From Mycolicibacterium canariasense (GTDB lineage: Bacteria; Actinomycetota; Actinomycetes; Mycobacteriales; Mycobacteriaceae), in the NCBI RefSeq assembly GCF_002101555.1, contig NZ_LQOL01000061.1, forward strand, positions 1-64,000: a stretch of DNA of 64,000 bases, in the 5' to 3' direction. Numbering within the stretch: position 1 is the first letter of the stretch; each line of letters starts with the position of its first letter. Shown piece by piece: positions 1 through 8,736 of the stretch. The notes below the pieces were generated by a model. That model worked only from the letters and a program-made list of their open reading frames with translations. It was not told the origin of the DNA and did no database searches. The position numbers and the translations under genes are program-made.

Positions 1-267
1 CGTACTACCCTCACCACCAGATCGGGAAGCACACCGGTCACACGAAACGAGGTGTGCATCAAACCCGGGATGCTTCACCTGCTCCCAGCCACACGTACCC
101 CTGGGTGCGGGCGCGATGCTCGTTCATTGCCCGGTGTCGACCCGTCATCTCTCAATTCCCGTCTCACGTCTTCACGTCACCAATCTGACCTTGACCCTAT
201 CGAAGACCCTATCGAATTAATACCCCAGGAAGGGACGCGGCGGCCAGCTGACACTGAACCATCCCGC
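1..267. other. unassigned island edge
   Basis: No convincing gene is visible. Short open frames exist on both strands but lack a ribosome binding site or recognisable domains. Together with the transposase remnant further right this looks like decayed mobile-element DNA at the edge of an accessory island. Confidence 0.4.
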
Positions 268-300
268 GTTTGATGCACGTTTGATGCACGTTTGATGAAC
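268..300. repeat. three tandem 11-bp repeats
   Basis: The unit GTTTGATGCAC occurs at 268-278 and 279-289 and, with one change (GTTTGATGAAC), at 290-300. It lies just upstream of the Shine-Dalgarno of the tiny reading frame at 328. It could be an iteron-like or regulator binding array, or a simple tandem duplication. Confidence 0.7.
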
Positions 301-327
301 ACTTCTTTTCGTAGGAAGGTGCATTTC

Positions 328-411
328 ATGACGAGCAAGTACGATGTCGCTTGCCAGGATGAGATCCCCCCTCCCGAGACCGTGGAGGCACGATCTCGGG
401 GCGCCGCTTAG
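328..411 (+). CDS. possible 27-residue peptide
   Basis: A 28-codon frame starts with ATG eight bases after a strong Shine-Dalgarno (AGGAAGG, 313-319) and ends with TAG. The peptide is acidic and proline-containing at its centre (DEIPPPETVEARSRG) with one cysteine. An inverted repeat (373-379 with 394-400) lies inside its 3' half, so the frame could also be a leader with an attenuator-like stem or the 5' stub of a truncated gene. I recognise no family. It sits directly beside an IS21 remnant, so a decayed origin is quite possible. Confidence 0.3.
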   Translation: MTSKYDVACQDEIPPPETVEARSRGAA

Positions 412-413
412 TC

Positions 414-629
414 TTACTTAGCACTGCGCCGATGCCGGTCGCCGCCGCCAACCCCGTCCACCACGGGCAGGTGGCGGTGCAACAGCAGCACCTCGACCAG
501 CTCACGGGTTCCCCGGGCCATCACCGTGAGCACGTCGCGCCGCGGCCCAGAACGCCTCATGGGCGGCGGTGAACACACTCGCGCCGTGTGGCTCACGATG
601 CCATTTCTCGCAGAGAAAACGGCTTGCAA
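414..629 (-). pseudogene. IS21-family transposase (IstA) C-terminal remnant
   Basis: On the minus strand a 71-codon frame carries, near its end, the stretch GTRELVEVLLLHRHLP, which resembles the C-terminal region of IS21-type IstA transposases. The catalytic DDE core, the Mu-type C-terminal domain and the partner ATPase gene istB are all absent, and the frame ends soon after this motif. I read it as a short leftover of an IS21-like element. The family call rests on one motif recognised by eye. Confidence 0.4.
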
Positions 630-635
630 TCATGT

Positions 636-650
636 TTTACTGTCAGTAAA
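636..650. promoter_or_regulatory. 15-bp palindrome, TetR-type operator
   Basis: TTTACTG-T-CAGTAAA is a perfect palindrome with 7-bp arms around one central base. Its shape is typical of operators of TetR-family repressors. It lies about 300 bp upstream of the AurF-like gene. No regulator gene is adjacent, so the site may be orphaned or served from elsewhere. Confidence 0.45.
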
Positions 651-950
651 TGCGATGTAGCTGAAACCTCGGCATGCGCGACTGTCCTTGCCTGGTGTCA
701 GGAGGAGGGTTGATGAAATGAGTTGCTAGGCAGCAACAAATCTAAACAGCGCGACGAATCGTTGACTGGAATGCTGCTGCTGTTGCGCAGTTCACATTGT
801 TGCTAAAGCCGTGCTGAAGTCACTCTGGCGGGCAGGAATTTGACCGCGGGAGTGCAGAGGACGCCATGGCCGCCGCTTGACCGTCCTGCCCACGCCGGGC
901 CGCACCCACGTGGGCAGCCCGCTTCCTTCGATACCGACGGAGGTCACACC

Positions 951-2291
951 ATGACCGTGGACATCACCACCGACCCGCCCGCTCAATTGACCGCTCCACG
1001 CGCGACCACCGGCACGTTGGGAGAACTGGACGTCGACATGGTGGCGGCGCTCTGCCGGGCGAGTACTCGGCGGGGATTCAATCCGTTCATCGACATCGAC
1101 TGGGACGCACCCGAGAACCTGTTGGATGCGAACGATCCGCGCTGGCAGCTCGATCCCGCCGTCGCTCCGCTCGCGACGACGTCTTGGTATGCGCAGCAAC
1201 CACTTCAGCGGCGCATCGAGATGAGTCGCTGGATCACCGCGAACATCCTCAAGGTCACCCTCCAGTTCGAAATGATGTTGATCCGTGGCGTGATTCACTA
1301 CGCCGGGACCTTGCCGAACGGCTCTGTGGTGTTTCGGTATCTGCTGCACGAGCTGACCGATGAATGCCATCACATCCAAATGTTCCAGGAATTTGTCAAC
1401 CGCTCGGGCGACGACGTTCCCGGGATGCGGCGAGGCTCACGGATCTTCGGGCCAATCCTGGGCTTTATTGGCGGCTACGCCAACATCTTTCTGTTCATCG
1501 GAGTTCTGTGCGGGGAGCAGCCTCTGCACTTCCAGCAGACGCTGCAACATCGTGGCTCGACTGCGGTGCCCCCGCTGCTGAACAAGATCACCTCCATTCA
1601 CCTGGCGGAGGAAGCCCGGCACATCTCGTTCGCCAACCAGTATCTGGCGCAGCGCGTTGCCGCGGCGGGACGGTGCCGGCGGATGTTGTACGCCTTGGCA
1701 TTCCCTGTCTACCTTCGGTGGTTGATCGGCGAAATGATCGCACCACCACGCGCGTTCGCCCGGCAGTTCGGCATTCCCCGGCGCGTGTTCAAGGCCGCCT
1801 ATTGGCGTAGCGCCCGATCGCGGCAGATGTTGGCTGAATCGGCCGCTGACGTGCGGCGCGTCGCCGAAGACCTTGGGCTACGCACGGTCTGGTCACGGTG
1901 GCTGTGGTCGCTGCTGGGTATCGACGGGCGGTTACCGCGGTACCGCGGTGAACCCGATCGGAGTCAACCGTTCATCCGTATGGCAGGGCTGCCAGCAGTG
2001 ATGTGGCGGCGTGTAGCGGCCGCGGCGATGATGGCGGGCGTTGCTCTTGCGGCGACACCGGTCGGGTTGCGGATCATCGCGGTGGCCGCGGCCGCAGCAG
2101 CAGTGTGGGCGTCCTACCATCTGCTGCGGGCCCGTCGCGGTGGTGTGGTGGGCAACCAGCCTTTTGAGTGGCCCAGGCTGGTTGTCTGGGTGGTGGTCTG
2201 CGTGGCCATGGTTCCCGCCGGTGGGTTGATCGGACTGGCGTTGGTGGTGTTCATGATCCTTGCACTCGCCGAATTCATGCCGACGTTATGA
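951..2291 (+). CDS. AurF-like diiron N-oxygenase with membrane tail
   Basis: A 446-residue protein of the AurF / p-aminobenzoate N-oxygenase-like diiron family. Candidate metal ligands appear in order: E107 in a helix, E138 and H141 in the ELTDECHH motif, and E220/E221 with H224 in the LAEEARH motif. After about residue 380 the protein adds two hydrophobic segments, predicting a membrane-anchored C-terminus that AurF itself lacks. The start chosen is ATG 951, preceded by CGGAGG at spacing about 8; a longer open frame reaching 840 has no ribosome binding site. Family members oxidise amines or act as other diiron oxygenases; the substrate here is unknown. The gene stands alone between two transposase remnants, so it may be island cargo. 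Confidence 0.8.
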   Translation: MTVDITTDPPAQLTAPRATTGTLGELDVDMVAALCRASTRRGFNPFIDIDWDAPENLLDANDPRWQLDPAVAPLATTSWYAQQPLQRRIEMSRWITANILKVTLQFEMMLIRGVIHYAGTLPNGSVVFRYLLHELTDECHHIQMFQEFVNRSGDDVPGMRRGSRIFGPILGFIGGYANIFLFIGVLCGEQPLHFQQTLQHRGSTAVPPLLNKITSIHLAEEARHISFANQYLAQRVAAAGRCRRMLYALAFPVYLRWLIGEMIAPPRAFARQFGIPRRVFKAAYWRSARSRQMLAESAADVRRVAEDLGLRTVWSRWLWSLLGIDGRLPRYRGEPDRSQPFIRMAGLPAVMWRRVAAAAMMAGVALAATPVGLRIIAVAAAAAAVWASYHLLRARRGGVVGNQPFEWPRLVVWVVVCVAMVPAGGLIGLALVVFMILALAEFMPTL

Positions 2292-2339
2292 CCGAATTGC
2301 CATCCTTACTATGCACGCGCCGGTCGGCTGACATCGGTT

Positions 2340-2850
2340 AGCCTAGCTGGCGGTCGCCGGTGCGGGAAAGACGATGGCGGGTGACATCGCCGGAGGAGGC
2401 TGCGATGGGCGCGGCGCCGGTGTAGGTGGCGAACGCGTCGGCTGAGCGGAAGCGGGTGAACGGTGCCGACTCGGGCCACGATTTTGGCGGCGTTGAGGAC
2501 CCCGATTCCGGTGAGCTCGGTCAGGGTGGTTCCGGATGCTTCGACGGCAGCTGCGATGTCGCCGGCGGCTTTGGCGATGCGACGGTCGAGTGCGCGGATC
2601 TCGGCGACGAGGTCAGCGGCCAGGCTGCGCAGCGTTTGAGGGCGACTTCGCGGGACCGGATCTGGCGCAGGATGTCGGCGGCGCGGTCAGCAGTCAGGCC
2701 ACGCGCAGCGCCTGACGGTGTGAGGTGGGTCAGCAGGACGTGCAACCGGTTGAATGGTTTGAGTGCGCGTCTTGACCAGGTCCCCGCGGTGTTCCACCAC
2801 GGCGCGCAGGGCGGTGATGGCCGTGTCGACCGAAGCAGCGTGAAGCCGAG
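2340..2850 (-). pseudogene. IS110-family transposase remnant, frameshifted
   Basis: Reading the minus strand across several frames reconstructs the central part of an IS110/IS116-type transposase: a segment with VVEHRGDLVKTRTQT, then NRLHVLLTHL and LTADRAADIL in a second frame, then SGTTLTELTGIG and NAAKIVARVG in a third. At least two frameshifts break the coding sequence, and the N-terminal DEDD catalytic part and the C-terminal end are missing. It directly adjoins the recombinase cassette, which may have inserted next to or into it. Boundaries are approximate. Confidence 0.7.
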
Positions 2851-2853
2851 TGG

Positions 2854-2862
2854 CAGTCCCCC
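2854..2862. repeat. left 9-bp inverted repeat of recombinase cassette
   Basis: CAGTCCCCC at 2854-2862 is the exact reverse complement of GGGGGACTG at 8788-8796. The two copies lie just outside the first and last genes of the four-gene recombinase cassette and read outward. They may mark element ends. The match is short and GC-rich, so chance cannot be excluded. Confidence 0.3.
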
Positions 2863-2867
2863 TACCT

Positions 2868-3278
2868 TCAGCGGTTCCGCCCCGCGTGTTTTCGTGGCAT
2901 CGGAACAACGACGTTGGTTCCGTAGGTTTCGTGCGTGAGTTCGGTGATCACCGCGGAAAGCGTTCTGATCTTGCTTCTCAGCTGAGCGTTTTCGGCAGCC
3001 AATTCCTGGTGGTGATGACGGGCCTGTGCAAGTTGTCGTTGCAGTGCCTCGGCATTCGGAGCGACGGGTCCGCACCCGACCGATGCCTTGAACTCGTTCA
3101 GCAGGTCGCTGTGATGTTCGTAGAGTCTCTGCCGTGATATTCCGGATTCGTCAGCCAAGGCCACAATAGTGTGCGCTCCGTTGCTGCGCTCGGCTTGGTT
3201 TTCTCGGAGGCGGATCATGGCGGCCTGGACCAGCAGTCGTTCCTCATCGTTACGGGTGGCTTTGCGCACGAGAGTCAT
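2868..3278 (-). CDS. TnpC/DUF6262-like HTH and coiled-coil protein
   Basis: A 136-residue protein, fourth gene of the recombinase cassette. It starts with ATG at 3278, overlapping the stop of the upstream recombinase as ATGA. The N-terminal half (about residues 10-65) has a predicted helix-turn-helix containing ALADESGISRQRLYEH; the middle (about 75-115) is a heptad-rich coiled coil (ALQRQLAQ ... LAAENAQLRSKIRTL). This matches the small accessory protein (TnpC of Tn554-type elements, DUF6262 in actinobacteria) that accompanies multi-recombinase transposons and is thought to influence frequency or orientation of transposition. It probably binds element ends or recombinase; the exact role is inferred. 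Confidence 0.7.
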   Translation of the reverse strand: MTLVRKATRNDEERLLVQAAMIRLRENQAERSNGAHTIVALADESGISRQRLYEHHSDLLNEFKASVGCGPVAPNAEALQRQLAQARHHHQELAAENAQLRSKIRTLSAVITELTHETYGTNVVVPMPRKHAGRNR

Positions 3279-5413
3279 TCGTTCTCTCCGCCCTGTTGTG
3301 GCGTCGGCGGTCGGCTGGATTCGTGTTCTGCGAGTGCCTTTCGGTGCTCGGTCAGGCGAGTCTGAATTCGTTGCCGCAGCGGTTCGGGGAGTGCGGGGGT
3401 AGCCAGGTCTTGTTGGAGTGCGTTGACATGCTGGCGAAGGTTGGCCGCGTCGCGGTCGGTACGGGCAGCATTGACGCAGCCAAGACGGCACCGACCCCAG
3501 GAGGGTTCAGCGGAGCTGTCAGTAGGGTCAAGACACGCCGCAGTGGCGCGCCGGAACACGCACGTCACGACCGCGCCGTGGTGGATCTGCAAGTCGGGGT
3601 TTGATAGTGCGGTGTTGATCTGACTCTTGGTGGTGATTGTCAAACCCGCAAATTTCCTTGCTCTGGTGACGCGGGCCCGGTACTCATCGGCAGCCGGACC
3701 GGAGACGTGCTCGCCGCGCTCGAGCCTTTGGGAATCGTCGTGGATGGTCTCAGCGCGGTGGAGAAACTGTTCGAACGTGATCTCGTCGAGAAATCCCGAG
3801 TCTGCTCCGCCGGCGTAACCTTGAATCAGTTGTGTGTGCAGGTGGCCGTATTGCGTTGCGCCGGCGATCGTTCCGCCAGGCCGCCGCACGATGTGCCAGG
3901 CCAGTGTGCGCCGCAGGCGCGGCACTTGGATCTTGCCCTGCGGATCGGCAGCGATCAGCGGATGGCTGATTGCTGGACAGAGCTCGCGGTTGAACCATTC
4001 AATGAATCGTGTGATGTCGGTGTTAATGGACCCTGGCGTCCTGGTACGGGTGGAGCCGTAGAGGAATCGCTCCTGGGAGCACAAATTGAAGGCTGGGAAG
4101 AGGAGGTCGCTGACTGTGATCTGCCCAAGGACGCTGACGGCATGAGCGGTTTCGTCGGTCACGACCCACGGGACCGTGGCAGGGGATCGGTCCCGGCGCC
4201 GGTCATCGGCCTTCAACTGGTGGCCGGACATGAATGTCAACGCCAGCTTCGAGTCTCGGGTTATGCAGCCGCGCCGCAGGTTGAGCGCCTCGCCGGTGCG
4301 AACACCCGAGAGGTAGGCGATCACGATGAAACAGGCTGCTGTGACGTGGCGAAGCAGTTCAACGAGTTCCATCGCATCGACGGGGTCTTCACGCCAGGGG
4401 CGCGTGCCGATGGCGCTGAATGTGTTGACGCGCAACATGTCAACTTCGATCGGCAATCCATACTCGGTCAACATGACCGAAGTTTCTTTCATACGTTTCA
4501 GTTCGCCGTGGTTCAGCCATCCGCCCACGGCCAAACCCATCAGATCGACACTGGTAGTTTCGCCCGTCCGGACACCCGGAAGTGAGGCGTCGTTGCGGTC
4601 AAGCGCGGCAAGCACGCAATCGAGTTGCTGCTTGGCGGTCTCGAATACCGACACCGTACGAGCAGGAGCACGGCGGATGTCGGGTGCGATCTGATGGGCT
4701 AAGTGACGCATCGCGAGAAGGTTGCGCGCTGCGGGAAGCAGATCGGCAGCGACCGAATTGGTAACCACCAACGCCGCCGAGAGCAGCGGTTCCATGACGT
4801 CGGGATGAATACGAGGGGTCGTGTTCGGCTTGCCCCAGGATGACTCATAGTTGGCAAGCCCTCGCGCACTCGCACCACCCCACAACGCGCCCGCGGGAAG
4901 CCGGCAATGCGCAGGCAGGACCTCCCGGTACAAGTGCAGACGCTTGATCGCCTGTAGCGCCGAGCGTTTGGATCCGGCGCTGACACCTCTCATTTCGGTG
5001 ACATGGCGCAGATAGCCGTTGAGGTGTTCGGTGCTGACCTGCCCGAAGGATGTCACCCCCATCTCCACCAGCCACATCGTGAACCTTCGCAACGGCACCA
5101 GCTCACCCCAGATTGTCTTGATATGCGGATAGAGTGACCGGGCGCCGTCAAGCCGGGGTGCATCGTCAACCACGTTGAGCAAGGCGAACAGGTAGAGCTT
5201 GCAGGCGTGGCGAAAAGGCGTCGGGAACCCATCCCAGTGCACGGCTTGTCCGGCACTGTGCCGGTCCTCGATCGCCGCGGACAGGTCCCACACCGGGTCG
5301 CCAAATCGGCACCGGCTCCCATCGACGTGAAGGGTGCGGTTCAACAAGACCTCGGTGTCGGGGGCGACGTCGACACCGGCCACCAGGTCGAGTGCTACAA
5401 CTGTTTGCGTCAT
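3275..5413 (-). CDS. large tyrosine recombinase, third in cassette
   Basis: A 712-residue site-specific tyrosine recombinase. The C-terminal catalytic part shows the first arginine in LSGVRTGEALNL, a second arginine box in VPRLRRTLAWHI, and a histidine-to-tyrosine box in GHLHTQLIQGYAG, so the main catalytic positions look present. A tail of about 150 residues beyond the usual domain holds several cysteines (for example CRLGC) and a charged helical end. It starts at ATG 5413, overlapping the previous gene as ATGA; a longer open frame to 5563 is ignored for this reason. It corresponds to the TnpB-like large recombinase of Tn554-type elements and should act together with the two upstream recombinases. 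Confidence 0.85.
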   Translation of the reverse strand: MTQTVVALDLVAGVDVAPDTEVLLNRTLHVDGSRCRFGDPVWDLSAAIEDRHSAGQAVHWDGFPTPFRHACKLYLFALLNVVDDAPRLDGARSLYPHIKTIWGELVPLRRFTMWLVEMGVTSFGQVSTEHLNGYLRHVTEMRGVSAGSKRSALQAIKRLHLYREVLPAHCRLPAGALWGGASARGLANYESSWGKPNTTPRIHPDVMEPLLSAALVVTNSVAADLLPAARNLLAMRHLAHQIAPDIRRAPARTVSVFETAKQQLDCVLAALDRNDASLPGVRTGETTSVDLMGLAVGGWLNHGELKRMKETSVMLTEYGLPIEVDMLRVNTFSAIGTRPWREDPVDAMELVELLRHVTAACFIVIAYLSGVRTGEALNLRRGCITRDSKLALTFMSGHQLKADDRRRDRSPATVPWVVTDETAHAVSVLGQITVSDLLFPAFNLCSQERFLYGSTRTRTPGSINTDITRFIEWFNRELCPAISHPLIAADPQGKIQVPRLRRTLAWHIVRRPGGTIAGATQYGHLHTQLIQGYAGGADSGFLDEITFEQFLHRAETIHDDSQRLERGEHVSGPAADEYRARVTRARKFAGLTITTKSQINTALSNPDLQIHHGAVVTCVFRRATAACLDPTDSSAEPSWGRCRLGCVNAARTDRDAANLRQHVNALQQDLATPALPEPLRQRIQTRLTEHRKALAEHESSRPPTPQQGGENE

Positions 5414-7194
5414 GACGCTTCCAGGTTTCCCGACAGCAAGAGATTGACTGTGCGGTGATCGCTGTCGGTGATCTCGGCTCGCGCGGCGGTCAGCTGGGCC
5501 TGCTCGTACTCGGCGAAAATGTCGTCCAGTTGCGCGAGGGGACCCGCGTGATCGGTGATCCACTGCCCGATGGGCATCTCCTTGCGCAAGTCACGGAGCC
5601 GGTCAGCAACGACCAATTGAACGGGCAAGTGGCGCGGGAAGGCGCGGGCGTTGCTGCAGTCAAGGCATGCCATAAACGACTGGCGACACCGTTTACCGTC
5701 GATCGGCGAGTGCTCAAAATCGGCGCAATTGCCCAGCACAGCGTCCTGGGCGGATCCGTTGTCGTGGTTGTCCGGATGCACCGTCATCGAGCGCCGGGCC
5801 AGCGCTTGTGCTACCTGCTCATCGAGCGCCTCGGCCACGATCTGGAACCCCTCGTTCCTCACCGACTCCATTCGGCCCAGATAACGAGCCAACGTGGCCG
5901 GCGTGTGGGCCGTGGGCTTTCGGACCTGCTCCAGGTAGGTTTTGCGCAGCCGATCCATACTGATCCCGAGGAGCAAGTCGTCATGCCCGGGATCGCCGGT
6001 GAGCCACGGTGCCATCCAACGCCGTCGAGCGCTGACGCCGGACGCAGTTCTGCTGATGCCGTATCCGAAGGGTTTCTGTTCGACATTGTCTGGCTGGGCA
6101 CTGTAGTAGACGAAGGCGTGCTGGCACCCGGTCAGCGTGCGGGCCGGTTCGGTCAGTTCCAGCAGCAGCATGAAGACCCCGTAAGCGGTAGTCAGCGACG
6201 TGTTGGCCACGGCGGCGCGCCGATTGTCGCCACCGTGCGGCATTGGTTCAGGGCGCAGCGCGGTCACTGGCACCGTCATGGCCGACCGGTTCCCACGGCG
6301 GGGCTTGTCGGCGTTGACGAACACGATGCCGGGCTCGTCTGGGCTGCTGGCTTGTCGGTGTGGGGCGGGCAGCGATTCGAGCGTTGACAGGTTCAGGCCG
6401 GTCAGTCCGGATAGGAGAACAGCGAACGCCCATGCTTCTCCCGGGCTCAAGTGCAGCAACGATTGAAGTCGGCATCCGCCAGCTGCGGTCACCGCGCGCC
6501 GCGTCACGAAAGCCCTTGCACCTGAGGCAGTGCGGGGGAAGTCGCCCTCACGGGCGCAGTGATCAAGCACTTCGGCCAGACTGCGCCCGGGGTGGGCACG
6601 GGGTTGATGATCGAACTGTCCCGCACGATAGTCAGCGACCATCCCCCAATGAGTCCGCAATCGTGCGCGCGCCCGCCGAACTATTCCCCGTGCCACCACG
6701 TTGATTCGGCGCATCTCGTCGGCGGAGTACGGTTGTCGCGCCTTCGCGTTCTTCTGGTGACGCACGCGCGCGAACGCCTGACGTGCCTCATCGGAGACGA
6801 CAGGACTGCAGCGCAGCAGCGTCTTGAGGCTCGGTGCGGGGCCAGGGCCGCTGGGTACCCGACACGATAGGGCGAGCAGCCGGGCATCCGAGGCTGACAA
6901 ATCTGCCAGTCCCCCTATTCCTGGACGGTTTTCGGCGAGCCAGCAGCAGGCATGCCGGGCAGCCTGCCACAGCGCCCCAGCCCCCCGCAATCGCTTGGAT
7001 ACGCCCAGCACACCGGTGGCATCCTCGAACGCGATCGCGAAATCGTGGCGGATTCCGCTGTTGCCCGGCAGGGAACCGAAGTCGAAATCCTTCGACTGAG
7101 CACCATCCTCGCTGACGAACGTCACGATGAGCCCGCGTCGCCGCAATACCGGTCGCCACGCCGGATCCGGCTGCGCCGCGCGGCGACCCGTCAT
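5410..7194 (-). CDS. divergent tyrosine-recombinase-like protein, second in cassette
   Basis: A 594-residue protein in the middle of the cassette, linked to both neighbours by ATGA overlaps. The fold resembles a tyrosine recombinase, but the usual catalytic boxes look eroded: the position of the first arginine reads TGLNLSTLES with Asn instead of Arg, the second box is MDRLRKTYL without the usual His, and the region that should carry the histidine and the nucleophilic tyrosine reads YLGRMESVRNEGFQ. A CADFEHSPIDGKRC / CLDC stretch near the C-terminus may bind a metal. I infer a structural or DNA-binding role alongside the active recombinases. It is of normal length and not frameshifted, so it is not obvious decay. 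Confidence 0.75.
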   Translation of the reverse strand: MTGRRAAQPDPAWRPVLRRRGLIVTFVSEDGAQSKDFDFGSLPGNSGIRHDFAIAFEDATGVLGVSKRLRGAGALWQAARHACCWLAENRPGIGGLADLSASDARLLALSCRVPSGPGPAPSLKTLLRCSPVVSDEARQAFARVRHQKNAKARQPYSADEMRRINVVARGIVRRARARLRTHWGMVADYRAGQFDHQPRAHPGRSLAEVLDHCAREGDFPRTASGARAFVTRRAVTAAGGCRLQSLLHLSPGEAWAFAVLLSGLTGLNLSTLESLPAPHRQASSPDEPGIVFVNADKPRRGNRSAMTVPVTALRPEPMPHGGDNRRAAVANTSLTTAYGVFMLLLELTEPARTLTGCQHAFVYYSAQPDNVEQKPFGYGISRTASGVSARRRWMAPWLTGDPGHDDLLLGISMDRLRKTYLEQVRKPTAHTPATLARYLGRMESVRNEGFQIVAEALDEQVAQALARRSMTVHPDNHDNGSAQDAVLGNCADFEHSPIDGKRCRQSFMACLDCSNARAFPRHLPVQLVVADRLRDLRKEMPIGQWITDHAGPLAQLDDIFAEYEQAQLTAARAEITDSDHRTVNLLLSGNLEAS

Positions 7195-8699
7195 ATTCCG
7201 ACCGTCAACACACGAGACTCACCGACGCCAGCTGCTTCGACGAGACGCTCAAGGGATTGCCGATCGTCAGCATCCATCAGCGCGATCAGCTCCTCAACCT
7301 GCAACGCCTGAAACGGCTCAAGATAAACGCTGCGTGTCACCTCAGCACTACGATGTCCAAGAAGTGTTGCCATGAGAAACCAGACATCACCAAGCTGATT
7401 GCGGAAGTCCCGCTGCTCCTGCTTCGTCAACATATCGGTACGGCGCCACGCCACGAAAGTGGCAATGCAATACCACCGCAGCGCAAAGGAATGCCTCAGC
7501 ATGTGGGGACGGCACCACAACGGCGTACCTCCCACTTGCACAATCGCTTTCGCGACCCTGGCGTTCGCGCGGTCGAATGTCTTGTACCAGGAGTGTTTAG
7601 GGCGAGGTATCCCGTCGTGATTCAGCCACATCCACATCGGCTCCAGGCCATCGGGTCCCCTGCGGAACAACTTCATTCGTGTCGACGGCCCGAGTGCGTC
7701 CAGGAGGACCGTACGACGCGATCCCGTCGCATCAACAACCTCCAGTTGCCCATCCCGCCGAACGCGCTGAACAATCCAATGATCCGCAATGTGCTCATAC
7801 CGACCAGCACCTTGCGCGCGGGCGATCGCAGCAGTGCGACTGCCTTCCTGCAGATAGAAGTGAACTTGTTGGGCGACGCGGCGCCGCATCCAGAACGGTC
7901 GCCCGCTACCACCCTTCGCGCAACAAGGCGCCACGCGCGAACGCACAAGCCCCTCAGACCCCGGCTTGGGCACCTCGATGGTTAACATGCTGGCCCACTC
8001 GCCGATTCGCAAACCCGTCCCGAACAACCCCTCAACGAACGCGACATCGCGGTCCTCAGTCACTCCGAGCCAATCCGGACGCGGCACGCCCTCCACCGTG
8101 AAACCACGCAACCCCAGGTTCCGCCACAACCGAAATGCCTGCGGGGTAAGCCACTTCACGTCGGCCCTGCGTATCCCGGAGGGAGTGCTCTCCAACACGA
8201 CTTTGCCCCCAACCACCCGCGATGTGGCAATCACACGGGCTCGGACCGGGTTGTCGATTCCGTGCTGCTCGGCGGCCCACAAGTAAAAGCTGCGGATCGC
8301 GGCACGATCGACACAGAAACTATTGGCACTCACATGCTGAGGGTTTTCCTCAGCCGACAACCGCCACTCCTTGAACGCAGCCAGTTCCGATCGCGACGCC
8401 TGACCCCATCGAACGCCCATCGCGTGCAGAAAATCCAGCCACACCTTCAACGACAAGGCATAACGACGCAAAGTCCCCGTTGCTCGTCCCCTCACCAGCG
8501 GATCCCGCCAGTAGGCGTTCACCAACGCATCCGCACGCCCCCACGGATCAACAAAGAACGGAGTGCCATCACGCGCACCGTTTCGCCTCGCCCAGGTCTC
8601 GACATCACCCAAACCCGGAACCACTTCGTCCACCGATACGAACGGCTGGCGGAAATCGTAGAAATGAAGAGTCCAACCATCAGCCGAAGCACCAGCCAT
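7191..8699 (-). CDS. tyrosine recombinase, first in cassette
   Basis: A 502-residue integrase. An N-terminal core-binding domain (about residues 60-160, with LRRYALSLKVWLDFL) is followed by a catalytic domain with arginine in GTGLRIGEW, the H-x-x-R box in HMLRHSFAL, the histidine in LLGHRSAEV and the tyrosine in TRSVYLEPF. All expected catalytic residues can be seen. It starts at ATG 8699 and ends in an ATGA overlap with the next gene, so the four genes 8699 to 2868 form one translationally coupled operon. The arrangement of several distinct tyrosine recombinases plus a small coiled-coil protein is typical of Tn554/RIT-type mobile elements. Confidence 0.85.
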   Translation of the reverse strand: MAGASADGWTLHFYDFRQPFVSVDEVVPGLGDVETWARRNGARDGTPFFVDPWGRADALVNAYWRDPLVRGRATGTLRRYALSLKVWLDFLHAMGVRWGQASRSELAAFKEWRLSAEENPQHVSANSFCVDRAAIRSFYLWAAEQHGIDNPVRARVIATSRVVGGKVVLESTPSGIRRADVKWLTPQAFRLWRNLGLRGFTVEGVPRPDWLGVTEDRDVAFVEGLFGTGLRIGEWASMLTIEVPKPGSEGLVRSRVAPCCAKGGSGRPFWMRRRVAQQVHFYLQEGSRTAAIARAQGAGRYEHIADHWIVQRVRRDGQLEVVDATGSRRTVLLDALGPSTRMKLFRRGPDGLEPMWMWLNHDGIPRPKHSWYKTFDRANARVAKAIVQVGGTPLWCRPHMLRHSFALRWYCIATFVAWRRTDMLTKQEQRDFRNQLGDVWFLMATLLGHRSAEVTRSVYLEPFQALQVEELIALMDADDRQSLERLVEAAGVGESRVLTVGI

Positions 8700-8736
8700 C
8701 CCCGGCCCCCTCGCCTCACGAACATTGCCCCCATCA

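Noticed and set aside
52..273. 73-codon open frame on the plus strand
   Set aside because: No Shine-Dalgarno, low-complexity composition and no family resemblance; probably a chance frame in decayed DNA.
840..950. Longer N-terminal extension of the AurF-like protein starting at 840
   Set aside because: No ribosome binding site at 840, and a good CGGAGG precedes ATG 951.
5455..6387. Long open frame opposite the middle recombinase
   Set aside because: Antisense to a well-supported coding region; long antisense frames are expected in high-GC DNA.
2868..8699. Prophage
   Set aside because: There are no capsid, terminase, portal or lysis genes; only recombinases and an accessory protein.
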